NCBI GenBank assembly: GCA_964520785.1
Contig: CAZFQG010000089.1
Span: 1 to 24,725, forward strand
From: CAZFQG01 sp964520785
GTDB lineage: Bacteria; Planctomycetota; Planctomycetia; Pirellulales; Thermoguttaceae
Direction of reading: 5' to 3'
Length of the DNA stretch: 24,725 nucleotides
A program made the position numbers and the translations under genes. Below, one piece after another: positions 16,389 to 24,600 of the stretch (position 1 is its first letter; every line of letters begins with the position of its first letter). The notes beneath the pieces were generated by a model. That model worked only from the letters and a program-made list of their open reading frames with translations, ran no database searches and was not told where the DNA came from.

Positions 16389-17039
16389 GTGTTCATCGCG
16401 CGACGACCGGCACCAAGAAATGTGAGAGAGCGGTTTCTTCCAAACCGCTCCCTCTCGCGATATCCTGTTCTCTTCGCCTCGGCCGCGCGGCCGTTCGTTT
16501 CGGCGGATCCGCCGGTTGGCAGAATCCCCGCCCAAGACGCCGGCGGCACGGGGACGTTCGGCCGAGACCGACCGCCCCCATCCGTACCCTGTGCCGACAA
16601 CCACCCAGGGTCGCGGGGTTACGCTCCATCGCATCGGGTAATTGGGCGATCCGCTCGACCATTGCGGTGAATAGCTGGGTCCGTTGAACGGATCGGCGGA
16701 GCAGTACGGCCGCGCGTTGGACATGCCGTACCACTTCATGGCGGCCAATCGCTCGCGGCGTTGGGCGTCGCGCGTTTCGGCGTTTCTGCGTACTGCGAGT
16801 CGCGAATCGAGGTACTGCCGCATTTCCTCCTGATAAAACCACATTTCCGGCGTCGGAGTTACGATGCCGGTACTCAGGTGCGGAACCAGGGGGTCGGAAC
16901 CCGGACCGGGAGCGTCAAAAGTAACGGTCGCCGGCGCCGGATTCGCCGCCGCTGATTCTTTCTTCGTGGTGTCCTGGGCAAACGATTGCGCGACCAAAAC
17001 GAGGCCGCACGCGGCCAATGCGGTGACGAATGTCTTCAT
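16362..17039 (-). CDS. Secreted planctomycete protein of unknown function
   Basis: The 225-residue product begins with a clear signal peptide (MKTFVTALAACGLVLVAQSFAQ) and a good Shine-Dalgarno (AGGAGAAGGA) upstream of ATG 17039. The central part (about 65-111: MWFYQEEMRQYLDSRLAVRRN, then AQRRERLAAMKWYGMSNARP) resembles a conserved planctomycete block that I recognise only as 'hypothetical'; it is a likely amphipathic helix followed by a Trp/Tyr-rich segment. The last ~65 residues are Arg-rich, unlike the rest, and their DNA contains a 15-bp terminator-like hairpin. All three frames are open there, so the true C-terminus is uncertain and a frameshift is possible. Function unknown; periplasmic or cell-surface location is inferred. 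Confidence 0.75.
   Translation of the reverse strand: MKTFVTALAACGLVLVAQSFAQDTTKKESAAANPAPATVTFDAPGPGSDPLVPHLSTGIVTPTPEMWFYQEEMRQYLDSRLAVRRNAETRDAQRRERLAAMKWYGMSNARPYCSADPFNGPSYSPQWSSGSPNYPMRWSVTPRPWVVVGTGYGWGRSVSAERPRAAGVLGGDSANRRIRRNERPRGRGEENRISREGAVWKKPLSHISWCRSSRDEHFQQNAPRL
16422..16456 (-). terminator. Strong hairpin inside the 3' end of the secreted-protein gene
   Basis: Two 15-nt arms, 16422-16436 and 16442-16456, pair with only two mismatches around a 5-nt loop (nine uninterrupted pairs next to the loop). On the - strand it is followed by ACATTTCTTGG, a weak T-rich tract. It precedes the lysS promoter, where a terminator would be expected, yet lies within the reading frame. Confidence 0.45.
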
Positions 17040-17162
17040 GGAAATCCTTCTCCTGAATTTCGAGGAATTCGAGCCGCCCTACCAGGATTCCCCCCTGGAG
17101 CGGAGACACTCGGCTCGGAATACGGCGCACAAAGGCGCAATGGGAGACCCTCCCGTTGTGAT

Positions 17163-17175
17163 CCTATGCTATAGG
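17163..17175. repeat. CCTAT-GCT-ATAGG dyad in the 203-nt gap
   Basis: A perfect 5-bp inverted repeat with a 3-nt spacer lies 124 nt upstream of the secreted-protein start, between that gene and the end of the lipoprotein gene. It is a possible operator; no -35/-10 pair is convincing nearby. Confidence 0.25.
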
Positions 17176-17242
17176 TTCGTCCGAGAGTGGCGGGTGAGTT
17201 GAAGAGATTCTACCAGTCAGTCGGAAAAAATGGATTGCCCCA

Positions 17243-17701
17243 TCATGTCCCCTTTTCCACTCTAGGAGGTTCAGAACGACCCCCCCGAAAATGCACCAAG
17301 TTATTGCCGGGCTGCAGCTCGACGGTAAGGCGGCTCCGGAGATTCCACTCCACGGGAAGGAGTGGGACGACGACCGGGGCCGGGTCGTTGGGGCCCGGGT
17401 TCGCGTTCGGGTCGGATTTCGAAAGGTCGGGGGCCGTGATGCGGACCAGGTACTCCCCTGGTACCAGCCGCATCTCCGCACCGGCTTCGTATTTGCCGTC
17501 TTTGAGCGTGACACTGCCGGGGGGGGCACCGCCACCGGTGGGTTCGAAGACGACCATGCCGAGCTGGACCGGCCGGCCGTCGAAGGAGACCTCTCCGGAG
17601 ACCCGGCTGACATTCCGGTCGCCACAACCCGAAACAGACGCCAGAACCAAGCAGGCGACTGAAGTTGACACGCGGAACACAATACACGGAAATTTCGCCA
17701 T
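17243..17701 (-). CDS. Small lipoprotein with carboxypeptidase-regulatory/transthyretin-like domain
   Basis: The ATG at 17701 is chosen because it has an AAGGAAG Shine-Dalgarno and starts a lipoprotein signal peptide; an upstream start would place 51 basic residues before it and run into the pilin-like gene. The lipobox is V23-S24-G25-C26, so C26 would be lipidated. The mature part starts VSGEVSFDGRPVQLGMVVFEPTGGG and continues with a KDGKYEAG...LVPGEYLVRI pattern, the beta-sandwich style common in planctomycete lipoproteins encoded beside DUF1559 proteins. The 152-residue length is usual for them. It lies 58 nt downstream of the DUF1559 gene on the same strand, so the two are probably one operon. 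The molecular role is unknown; anchoring at a membrane facing the outside is inferred. Confidence 0.8.
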   Translation of the reverse strand: MAKFPCIVFRVSTSVACLVLASVSGCGDRNVSRVSGEVSFDGRPVQLGMVVFEPTGGGAPPGSVTLKDGKYEAGAEMRLVPGEYLVRITAPDLSKSDPNANPGPNDPAPVVVPLLPVEWNLRSRLTVELQPGNNLVHFRGGRSEPPRVEKGT

Positions 17702-17759
17702 GATTCGCTCGCTTCCTTGACGTTTCGCAATGCGGTTGGAGAGTAGAAGTCTCGCCGCC

Positions 17760-18755
17760 TTACGGTTTGGCGTATGTCTCTCCCCCGGCCATCGTTCCCA
17801 TCGCCTGCCAGATATTCCAGTCGATCTCGTTCTGGATGAACTGGACCGAACCATCCAGGAAGGAGATATTCACACCTCCCGGGTGCTTGCTTCGTGCCGC
17901 CAGCGTCGCCGGGCCGCCCACCACCGTCGCCGAAAGGCAGGGAGCGTCGCTGGTCGGCACGCAGCAGCCGTCGCTGTCCGGATTGCGGTCCGGGGTCCGC
18001 GAATTCGGCAATTCCCACGTGCAGAACCAACAAAACGCCGCGTGAAAGACGGCTCCGCGCAGGCAATGGACGTCCGTTCGACCGGTATTCGAGGTCCCTC
18101 GCGCCCCTTGAATGCACTCCGCGAAGGCCAACGTGTGGCTCAGACCGTCGGTGACTTCGGAGAGTTTGATTTGCTTGAACCCGTCAGGAATGGAGATGAC
18201 GAACGGCTGGCCGCCATTCTTGATAGTCGTCGACCCCAGTTGCCTCGAATTGAGAGTTGTCAGATTCCATGATGTAGTACCCGATACGCCAACGTTGCCC
18301 GCGTTGCATACATAGTTGCCTCGAAAGAAGACATACCAGGCGTTCGACCCGGTCGGATCGAACGGAACTACCTGATCACTGGGGCATTGTACCCCCGCGA
18401 CAGGCGTGGTGGGAATGACCCGATTCTGACCTTGATGATAACCCGGAGTAGCCGCCGTGGGTTCCCAGTTGTCGCCGAGTGCCTGCTGTTCGATGAAATG
18501 CAGAATGGCGTGATACCAGGTCTGCTGGTGGTTGTTCAATCCTCCCGGTGGCAGTATTCGCTCGGCGTCCGTGTAGGAATGCATCGCCAAGCCAATCTGC
18601 TTAAGATTATTCGCGCACTGGATCCGCCTGGCCGCCTCGCGCGCGGACTGCACCGCCGGAAGCAGCAGGGCGATGAGAATGCCGATGATAGCGATGACCA
18701 CCAAAAGCTCCACCAACGTGAAGCCCAAAACCCGGTTGTGTCCGAAGCGTCGCAT
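17760..18755 (-). CDS. DUF1559 protein with type IV pilin-like N-terminus
   Basis: The N-terminus is a textbook prepilin signal: a basic leader MRRFGHNRVLG, then FTLVELLVVIAIIGILIALLLPAVQ, with predicted cleavage after G11 by a prepilin peptidase and a Glu at mature position 5. AREAARRIQCANNLKQIGLAMHSY follows, the hallmark of the planctomycete DUF1559 family, and the C-terminal HPGGVNISFLDGSVQFI block is also conserved. The 331-residue length is normal. ATG 18755 is fixed by a perfect AGGAGG seven bases upstream; a start eight codons earlier would place that AGGAGG inside the coding region. These proteins are abundant, multi-copy and thought to be pseudopilin-like surface or envelope proteins of unclear role. 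The lipoprotein gene follows. Confidence 0.95.
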   Translation of the reverse strand: MRRFGHNRVLGFTLVELLVVIAIIGILIALLLPAVQSAREAARRIQCANNLKQIGLAMHSYTDAERILPPGGLNNHQQTWYHAILHFIEQQALGDNWEPTAATPGYHQGQNRVIPTTPVAGVQCPSDQVVPFDPTGSNAWYVFFRGNYVCNAGNVGVSGTTSWNLTTLNSRQLGSTTIKNGGQPFVISIPDGFKQIKLSEVTDGLSHTLAFAECIQGARGTSNTGRTDVHCLRGAVFHAAFCWFCTWELPNSRTPDRNPDSDGCCVPTSDAPCLSATVVGGPATLAARSKHPGGVNISFLDGSVQFIQNEIDWNIWQAMGTMAGGETYAKP

Positions 18756-18762
18756 CGAATGT

Positions 18763-18768
18763 CCTCCT
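18763..18768 (-). promoter_or_regulatory. Shine-Dalgarno deciding the DUF1559 start
   Basis: AGGAGG on the - strand with a 7-nt spacer to ATG 18755 excludes the longer reading frame that begins at 18779. Confidence 0.85.
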
Positions 18769-18859
18769 GTACGCCGCACGCGGATTTCTGAGTGGCGACA
18801 TCGCCAACGAACCCACGATTGGGCGCGACGAAAAAAGGGGAAAAGCCGAACCGACCTTT

Positions 18860-18889
18860 AGTCTACCCGAATAGCGGTCGGCGTGTCAA
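18860..18889 (-). promoter_or_regulatory. Sigma-70-type promoter of the DUF1559-lipoprotein operon
   Basis: On the - strand a perfect TTGACA (18884-18889) and TAGACT (18860-18865) are 18 nt apart, leaving a leader of about 100 nt before ATG 18755. It lies back-to-back with the aminotransferase promoter in the 331-nt divergent gap (18756-19086). I see no gene in that gap. Confidence 0.65.
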
Positions 18890-18969
18890 TAAGTCGAATG
18901 AGAAGGGATACATATTTCGGGTAGTTCAAATGCCCCTCATATTTTACCGATTAAACAAGTAATCGCCGC

Positions 18970-18999
18970 TTGAAGGGAACCGGCTGTTTATGTTAGAAT
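18970..18999 (+). promoter_or_regulatory. Sigma-70-type promoter of the aminotransferase gene
   Basis: TTGAAG (18970-18975) and TAGAAT (18994-18999) are 18 nt apart. The predicted leader is about 80 nt and ends with AAGGAG (19075-19080), six bases before ATG 19087. Confidence 0.6.
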
Positions 19000-19086
19000 A
19001 GATACATGGGCCTGAACCGTCGGCGATGCGCCCGTGCCCGCTTTGCCGTCGCACACCTTTCAACCTGATTCTCAAAGGAGAGAAAC

Positions 19087-20439
19087 ATGAACAAGGGATT
19101 CGTAGCGAGAAGGCAATTCCTGGCGGCCTCGGCGGGGGTTATGGCATCCACTAGCATGGTGGGTGCTATTTCCCGCGCTGATACCGGCGCCAAGCCGGGC
19201 AAACTCGCCATCCACGGTGGAGAGCCGGTACGGAAGAACAAGGGCTGGCCGGGATGGCCCCACATCGACGACGCCGTCGTTGAGTCGGTCGTGAAGACGA
19301 CGAAAAGCGGAATTTGGTGCCGTATTCAATCGGCCACCGGCACCGTTCCCACGTGGGAGAAAGAATTCGCGAAGCTCATCGGCGCGAGGGGCTGTGTCGC
19401 GACTGGTTCCGGAACCCAAGCCCTCCATACGGCCGTCGAGGCGCTGGGCATCGGTCCCGGGGACGAGGTTATTACTTCTCCCTACACCGACCCCGGGACG
19501 ATCGCGTCCATCCTCGCGGCGAGGGCGCTTCCGGTCTTGGCCGACCTCGATCCGGAGTCTTACCAAATGGATCCGGACGACGTGGAACGGCGGATTACCA
19601 AGTATTCGAAGGCGATCATGCCGGTCCATATGATGGGCCAACCGGCCCACATGGAACGATTCATGGAAATGGCCAAGAAGCATGGCCTGAAGGTCATCGA
19701 GGATGCCTGCCAGGGCCATCTTTCCGAGTATCAGGGGAAAAAGCTCGGCACGATCGGTGACTTGGGTTGCTTCAGCTTCCAGACGAGCAAGACGATCTCC
19801 TGCGGCGAAGGAGGCGCAATCGTCGGCGACGACGAGGAACTGCTGGACAAGTGCTACACGGTCCACAACCACGGAACGAGCCGCCGAGGGCGGACTGAAG
19901 TGGCCGGCCCGAAGTACCGCATGAACGAGTTCGAGGGAGCGGTTCTGTTGGGTCAGCTTCCGACGGTACACGAACGGTTCCATCGCCGCAACGAGAATGC
20001 CAATTATCTGCGCGAGCAGTTGAAAGGCTTCGCAGGGCTCGTTCCGCAGAAACTTTATGAAGGAACGACGAGCGGAGCGTGGTACCTCTTCCCCATGTCG
20101 TACCACAAGGAGCATTTCGACGGCGCTGACCGGGCAACGTTCCTCAAGGCATTGTCCGCCGAAGGGGTCGGTCTGAGCCCCTACATCGGCAACGGCCTGC
20201 ACCGGGAGCCGTGGATAGAGCACATTCTCCAACAGCGCGTCTACAGGGAAATGTTCCCCGAGGAACACCTGCAAGCCTACCGCGAGAATACGGCCTGCCC
20301 CAATTGTGACCGGGTCTGCGAGGAAATGGCCATGCTGTGGGCTTCAGGGCCGTTGTTGGCCACGAAAGACGACATGAAGGACGTCGTGGACGCCATCATG
20401 AAGGTCTACGAAAACCGGACCGAGTTGGCCGCGTCCTGA
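19087..20439 (+). CDS. Tat-exported DegT/DnrJ/EryC1/StrS-family PLP aminotransferase
   Basis: The fold-type I PLP enzyme pattern is complete. ATGSGTQALHTAVEALGIGPGDEVI binds cofactor phosphate, D206 in VIEDACQGH contacts the pyridine nitrogen, and K235 in FQTSKTISCGEGG is the Schiff-base lysine. The MNEFEGAVLLGQL helix and C-terminal substrate region are also typical. Family members transaminate keto-sugars of nucleotide sugars or form AHBA-like products. Unusually, the protein starts with a twin-arginine signal (ARRQFLAASAGVMAS), suggesting export in folded, cofactor-loaded form. The start is firm because AAGGAG precedes ATG 19087 at ideal distance, so the Tat signal is not an annotation artefact. 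The length, 450 residues, is about 40-70 more than cytosolic members. The substrate outside the cytoplasm is unknown. Confidence 0.92.
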   Translation: MNKGFVARRQFLAASAGVMASTSMVGAISRADTGAKPGKLAIHGGEPVRKNKGWPGWPHIDDAVVESVVKTTKSGIWCRIQSATGTVPTWEKEFAKLIGARGCVATGSGTQALHTAVEALGIGPGDEVITSPYTDPGTIASILAARALPVLADLDPESYQMDPDDVERRITKYSKAIMPVHMMGQPAHMERFMEMAKKHGLKVIEDACQGHLSEYQGKKLGTIGDLGCFSFQTSKTISCGEGGAIVGDDEELLDKCYTVHNHGTSRRGRTEVAGPKYRMNEFEGAVLLGQLPTVHERFHRRNENANYLREQLKGFAGLVPQKLYEGTTSGAWYLFPMSYHKEHFDGADRATFLKALSAEGVGLSPYIGNGLHREPWIEHILQQRVYREMFPEEHLQAYRENTACPNCDRVCEEMAMLWASGPLLATKDDMKDVVDAIMKVYENRTELAAS

Positions 20440-20489
20440 CAGACCGTTAGGCGGAGCAATCCGGCCGTTCCGATGGCACGAAGATGACG

Positions 20490-20517
20490 CCCCGCGACCA
20501 CATCGGCGGTCGCGGGG
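20490..20517. terminator. Hairpin between convergent genes
   Basis: A perfect 10-bp stem, CCCCGCGACC (20490-20499) with GGTCGCGGGG (20508-20517), has an 8-nt loop and sits midway in the 116-nt gap between the aminotransferase and TIGR03000-type genes, which face each other. There is no T-run on either strand, so it may act as a bidirectional stop with help from a factor, or as an mRNA 3'-end stabiliser. Confidence 0.6.
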
Positions 20518-20555
20518 GGTGGGATGATTCGCACGGAGGATCGAACCGTTTCGCT

Positions 20556-21266
20556 TCACCGAGCGGCGGCGACTTCGGTTACGGGAGCAACGTTGTAGCC
20601 AAAGGCCACGGCTTCGCGGGCGCCGGCCCTCAGATAGACCGTCTTTGTCTGCTCAAACACCGTGCCGTCGCGCTCCAGCTCCGACTGAATCTCGTACTTG
20701 TAGACCAGTCCCGGCTCGAGTCCGAACGAGACATAACGGCGGGTGCTGCCTTTGGTCGTGGTGAGATTCCCGTTGATGAATACCTTCGCCTTGTAGGGAA
20801 CGTGGACCGTCAACAGCCCGCTGTCCTCCGCGGTCGGTTCGAGGAACGTGCTCGGTTCTTCGACCGCGCCGGGAGCGGGAGTCGGAGCGGGAGTCGTCGC
20901 CTCGATGGGTGTCGATTCCATGGGCGCGACCGCGTCGCAGGCGCCGGTGACCGGCGCACAACAATCAACCACCGTGTCGCAGCAGGCGCTCGTCACGATG
21001 CAGGGGCTGCACCAACTGGTGTAGCAAGTCGGCGCATAATACCAACGATACGGGCCGAAAAGCGCGCGGCGGATCGGGCCGGGACGTACGCCGACGTACC
21101 AACTACCGCAACAGGGATCACAATAGCTGTAGCAGCTCGTGCAACAAGGGGTGTAACAGCTTCCCCAACCACAACCCCAACCCCAGGTCGCCTCGGCGCT
21201 GGAAACGCCGAAGGCGAAAGTGGCCGCCAGGACGGCAACAATCAGAAGAACTTGTCGTTTCACCAT
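20556..21266 (-). CDS. Secreted Cys-rich protein with C-terminal TIGR03000-type domain
   Basis: The 236-residue protein has a signal peptide (MVKRQVLLIVAVLAATFAFGVSSAEA) and a GAGGAG Shine-Dalgarno upstream of ATG 21266. Sixteen cysteines fall between residues 32 and 110, many as CC or CxxC pairs, interspersed with Trp, Tyr and Gly; in an exported protein they may form disulfides. A Pro/Thr/Ala linker (about 115-140) leads to a C-terminal beta domain (about 150-225: LLTVHVPYKAKVFINGNLTT, then RRYVSFGLEPGLVYKYEI) that fits the planctomycete-specific TIGR03000 model as I remember it. Function is unknown; a structural or cell-envelope role is inferred. It is convergent with the aminotransferase gene. 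Confidence 0.85.
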   Translation of the reverse strand: MVKRQVLLIVAVLAATFAFGVSSAEATWGWGCGWGSCYTPCCTSCYSYCDPCCGSWYVGVRPGPIRRALFGPYRWYYAPTCYTSWCSPCIVTSACCDTVVDCCAPVTGACDAVAPMESTPIEATTPAPTPAPGAVEEPSTFLEPTAEDSGLLTVHVPYKAKVFINGNLTTTKGSTRRYVSFGLEPGLVYKYEIQSELERDGTVFEQTKTVYLRAGAREAVAFGYNVAPVTEVAAAR

Positions 21267-21689
21267 TTCGTTCCGCTCCTCTTCATTGAACTACTTGGAA
21301 CACTTCGTTGAGTAAACCGCGTCTCGGACCCTTGGTTCGGGACGCGTCGCAAATCCGGGCTCGGTTGTCGAAAGATGCGTGCGCCGGAACCCGTCTCGCA
21401 CGAATCGTACGAAACGATGTTCGCGGTTCCACACGAATCTTACCGGGACGTCCAAATCGCCTGGGCCTCCCAGGGTGACTCTTCCCAGCATACCAAGCGT
21501 AGCTCACAAAACAAGGAGCATGCAAAAAGGGAGCCGTTTTTGCCGAAAGAAACGGTTATGAAGGATTCGGTGGCTGCCAATAGTGGTTACTTTGAGAAAA
21601 ACGCGCAATATAGGTAATATGAAGTGCCGGTCATATTGGGTTCTCGGAGCAAGCTGCGCCTTCCCCCCCATCCCGCGATGCTCGCCAAA
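21267..21689. other. 423-nt non-coding interval with dyads
   Basis: No credible gene was found; an 80-codon + strand frame (21375-21617) has no family features. The interval should hold the end of the multi-haem transcript and the promoter of the TIGR03000-type gene. Visible structure: a long hairpin (21318-21346); CCGTTT/AAACGG near 21537-21558, followed on the - strand by CTCCCTTTTTG (terminator-like); and a perfect dyad AATATGA (21616-21622)/TCATATT (21631-21637). No clear -35/-10 pair was seen. Confidence 0.5.
21318..21346 (-). terminator. 13-bp hairpin with 3-nt loop upstream of the TIGR03000-type gene
   Basis: Arms 21318-21330 and 21334-21346 pair along 13 bases, with two G-T/G-U wobbles, around a CTT loop. 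On the - strand it is followed by GTTTACTC. It ends 51 nt before the ATG at 21266, so it is either a terminator for upstream transcription or a structure in the 5' leader. Confidence 0.45.
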
Positions 21690-24600
21690 TCAGCGGTCGG
21701 TGCCGGCGATTTCCTCCTCGCTGAGTGCCCGGCGGTAAATCCGGACATCCTTGATCCGCCCCTTGACCTGGTAGGGATCGCTGGGCGAAGAGGAGTACTG
21801 GCCGAGAAACAGCCTGCCATTCCAGGGGGTATGCGTGGACGTCTTCTGCGTCGCGATAAGCCGCCCTTGGTCATACAATCTGGCGTACTCCCCATCATAA
21901 ACGGCCGTGATTGAGTGCCATTGGCCCACCTTGACCTCCCCTCCATCGCAATCCACGCCGGCGACGTGCCATCGCCACCGGCCGCCAAGGCTCTGGAGGA
22001 ACCAGCCGCTTTGGCGCCACGCCCCGTGACTGATTACCACCGGCATCCGCGTCGGCTCGTCGAGACAGACGGAACACTGCACGGTAATCCCTCGCAATGG
22101 TGTGTATTCGGGAGCCGGCGAAAGCTCGGCGTGCCCGCCTGCGCGCAGGTCGAGGCATCCATCCGCTACGGAGGCCGCCCCCATGAACTCCACTCCAGCC
22201 GGCTTCGCGTCAAATGAAAGGTCCAGTACCGCGTCTTGAGGGACGGGAATCGGGGCGGCCGACACCGCCGACGTCCGCGGTCCCTCCAGGCCGCGAGGAC
22301 CGAGCGCAGCGATGGCGTATTCGGAAGGACCTTCAAGGGGCGCCGCGGTGTCCGCGTATGATCCACCTGCAACCGGTTCTTCCACGATTCTCACGAAATC
22401 GCCGTCCGAGGCGGTCCTGCGGTAGACGATATAACGGCGTCGGGGGACCGCATCCCAGCAGAGCAGGACCCCACCCACACCGGGACGCGCGGAGAACCCT
22501 TGGGGTATTTCCGGCGCCGTGGGAGCGGGAACGTTCACGCCAAGATAGCGCGGCGCGGAGCGATGCTCGCCGTGGCGGAGGACCAGCCCATAATGGACCG
22601 TCCCGGTGGGCGCTTCGGCATCGTCGAGATGGAACAGTCGAGTCTCTCCGAGCCGGCTCTCCTCCGAAGGCGGAAAGCCCTCCGCGGACCCGCGATGGAT
22701 TTCCGCCGTCAGGCCGTCGAGTTCGGCGGCTGGGGTCCACGAAATCCGCACGACGCCGTCCGCGTCGACCGTTGCCTGGATTGGCGGCGCCAGGGTGGGG
22801 ACTTCAGGTGGGAGAATATGCCGCGACTCGCCGGCAATGACCTTCGCCCCCGGCATGTCGACCCGCGGCGCGGAAAGCGCCAACGAGCGGCCGGAGCGAA
22901 TAATGGCCAGCATCTTCTGGTATATGGGATCCTCCGTCGACGCGAACGGGACAACCGGTTCGCCGGAGTCATCTCGGATTACGGGATTTCGCGTCGGAAA
23001 CTGGTCCAGAGGCAGAACGTGATGAACGTAGTCTCCCATCGTCATGATTCGGAGCCGCGGCTCGGAGTCGACTTTTCGGTCCCGGCACCAGGCCAGACCG
23101 TTCCCCTCTCCTTCCGCCGCCAACGGCGCGCGGAGAACCCGGCTCATTTCGGGCTGTTTGAGATTGAACCAGTCGTTTTCAAACCGCGTGATCCGCGTGC
23201 CGTCGCCGTGGCAGTCGGCGCATCCGGCCTCCCCCATGAGGTTCATCAGCTCGTCGCGGGTCCGCGTCCAGGAATCGAGCGCGCAGCCGGCCTCGGAGTA
23301 GTTCCAGGTTCCGTAGTAAAGGCCGTTGGTGTCGATCCAAGCCAAGAGGAGGTCGCGTTCCGCCTCGGTAAAATTGGGGATGCGCGCCTCGTGGCCGGAA
23401 AGGACGACATCGGCCAGGGGCGCGTTTCCGGACCCGTGGCTGTAGGCGGGCAGTATCTGCGCCGAAAAGTTCGCCGTGCCGTTCATGCAGTCGATGGCGG
23501 AGATATAGGAAGCGATCAACTGGGTCTGGCGGCGATTGGCGAGGTTTTCGTAGCTGATGTTGAACAGCCGAGTCCATCCGCCGGAGAGGTCCAGACTTCC
23601 AGCGAAACCTTCCTCGCCGCCGTGGCACGAGACGCAGTGTCTATCCAGAATCGGCTGAATCATCGTGGGGTAGTCGATCGGGCCGGTTCCCCAGGATTCG
23701 GGTTCCAACCGGCTCGGTTCGCGAACGAGCGCCGCCTGCTCGCGCCGCGCCGACGGGGCGGCCGAGTACTTCTGCTCGTGGCAGCCAATGCAGGAGCGGG
23801 TCTTTCCCGGTGCCGCCTGGAGGAACGTCCTCATGCCGCGGACGAGTCGCCCCTCTTCGTCGAGGGCCTGGAAGTAGATCGCCTTGCCGGCGGGAACCTC
23901 GAAGTACGCCGAGCCGTCCGGTTCGATCGGCACCACTCCCAGGTAGTTCTTGGCGCTGAACGCGAGAGCGGCGCTGACCAGAAAAGTCTGGTTCAGCGAG
24001 TGGCTTCCCTTCGGCGCGGGGCTGATCCTCGAAGTCTCCTCGACGACGCGAAGCGACTTGATTGTGCCTCTGCGAACCTCCGGCATTCCCTGATAGATGT
24101 CTTGGACGAAGAACCGGCCGGTCCGAACCGAGTCGTCCTTGCGGGTTGCGCCGGCGACCGGAGGAACATCTCTAGGGGCAATGACGATCGGCGAGTGCAG
24201 ATCGATATTCGGATCGGCCGCCACGACTACCTTTCGTCCGTCGCGGTGCGCCAGCATCAACACGTTCAGGGGCGCGCCCTCCGGACGGCCGCTGTAGAGG
24301 ACGACGTCGCGAGAGAGGGGCCAGGGATCGCACGAGAACCCCTGGTCGAGCGTCGGGTTGTCGGGCACGTCGAAATTGAAAATGGCTCCGGGGTCGTTCT
24401 TTCCCAGACGAGGGTCTACCATGCCAATGCAGCCCCTGGGCCCGCTGTTGTGCGGCGTGAATGAACCGCATATCAGATGCTCTTCGCCCGGGACGGGACG
24501 CGCGTCGAGAATCGCCTCCGGCTTGACCATGTTATTCGCGTAGACCGCCGCTTCGAGCGTGCCGTCCGGAAGGACCGCCCAAAGGCTCTGCTGGGTGAGG

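Noticed and set aside
17040..17242. Possible tRNA in the gap upstream of the secreted-protein gene
   Set aside because: GGTTCGTCC looks like a T-loop fragment, but no acceptor or anticodon stem can be folded around it.
21375..21617. 80-codon + strand frame in the 423-nt gap
   Set aside because: There is no ribosome site and no family feature; part of it comes from a short DNA repeat (CACGAATC followed by TAC).
22500..24464. 654-codon + strand frame opposite the multi-haem gene
   Set aside because: There are no motifs; the haem motifs and the LamG region are on the - strand.
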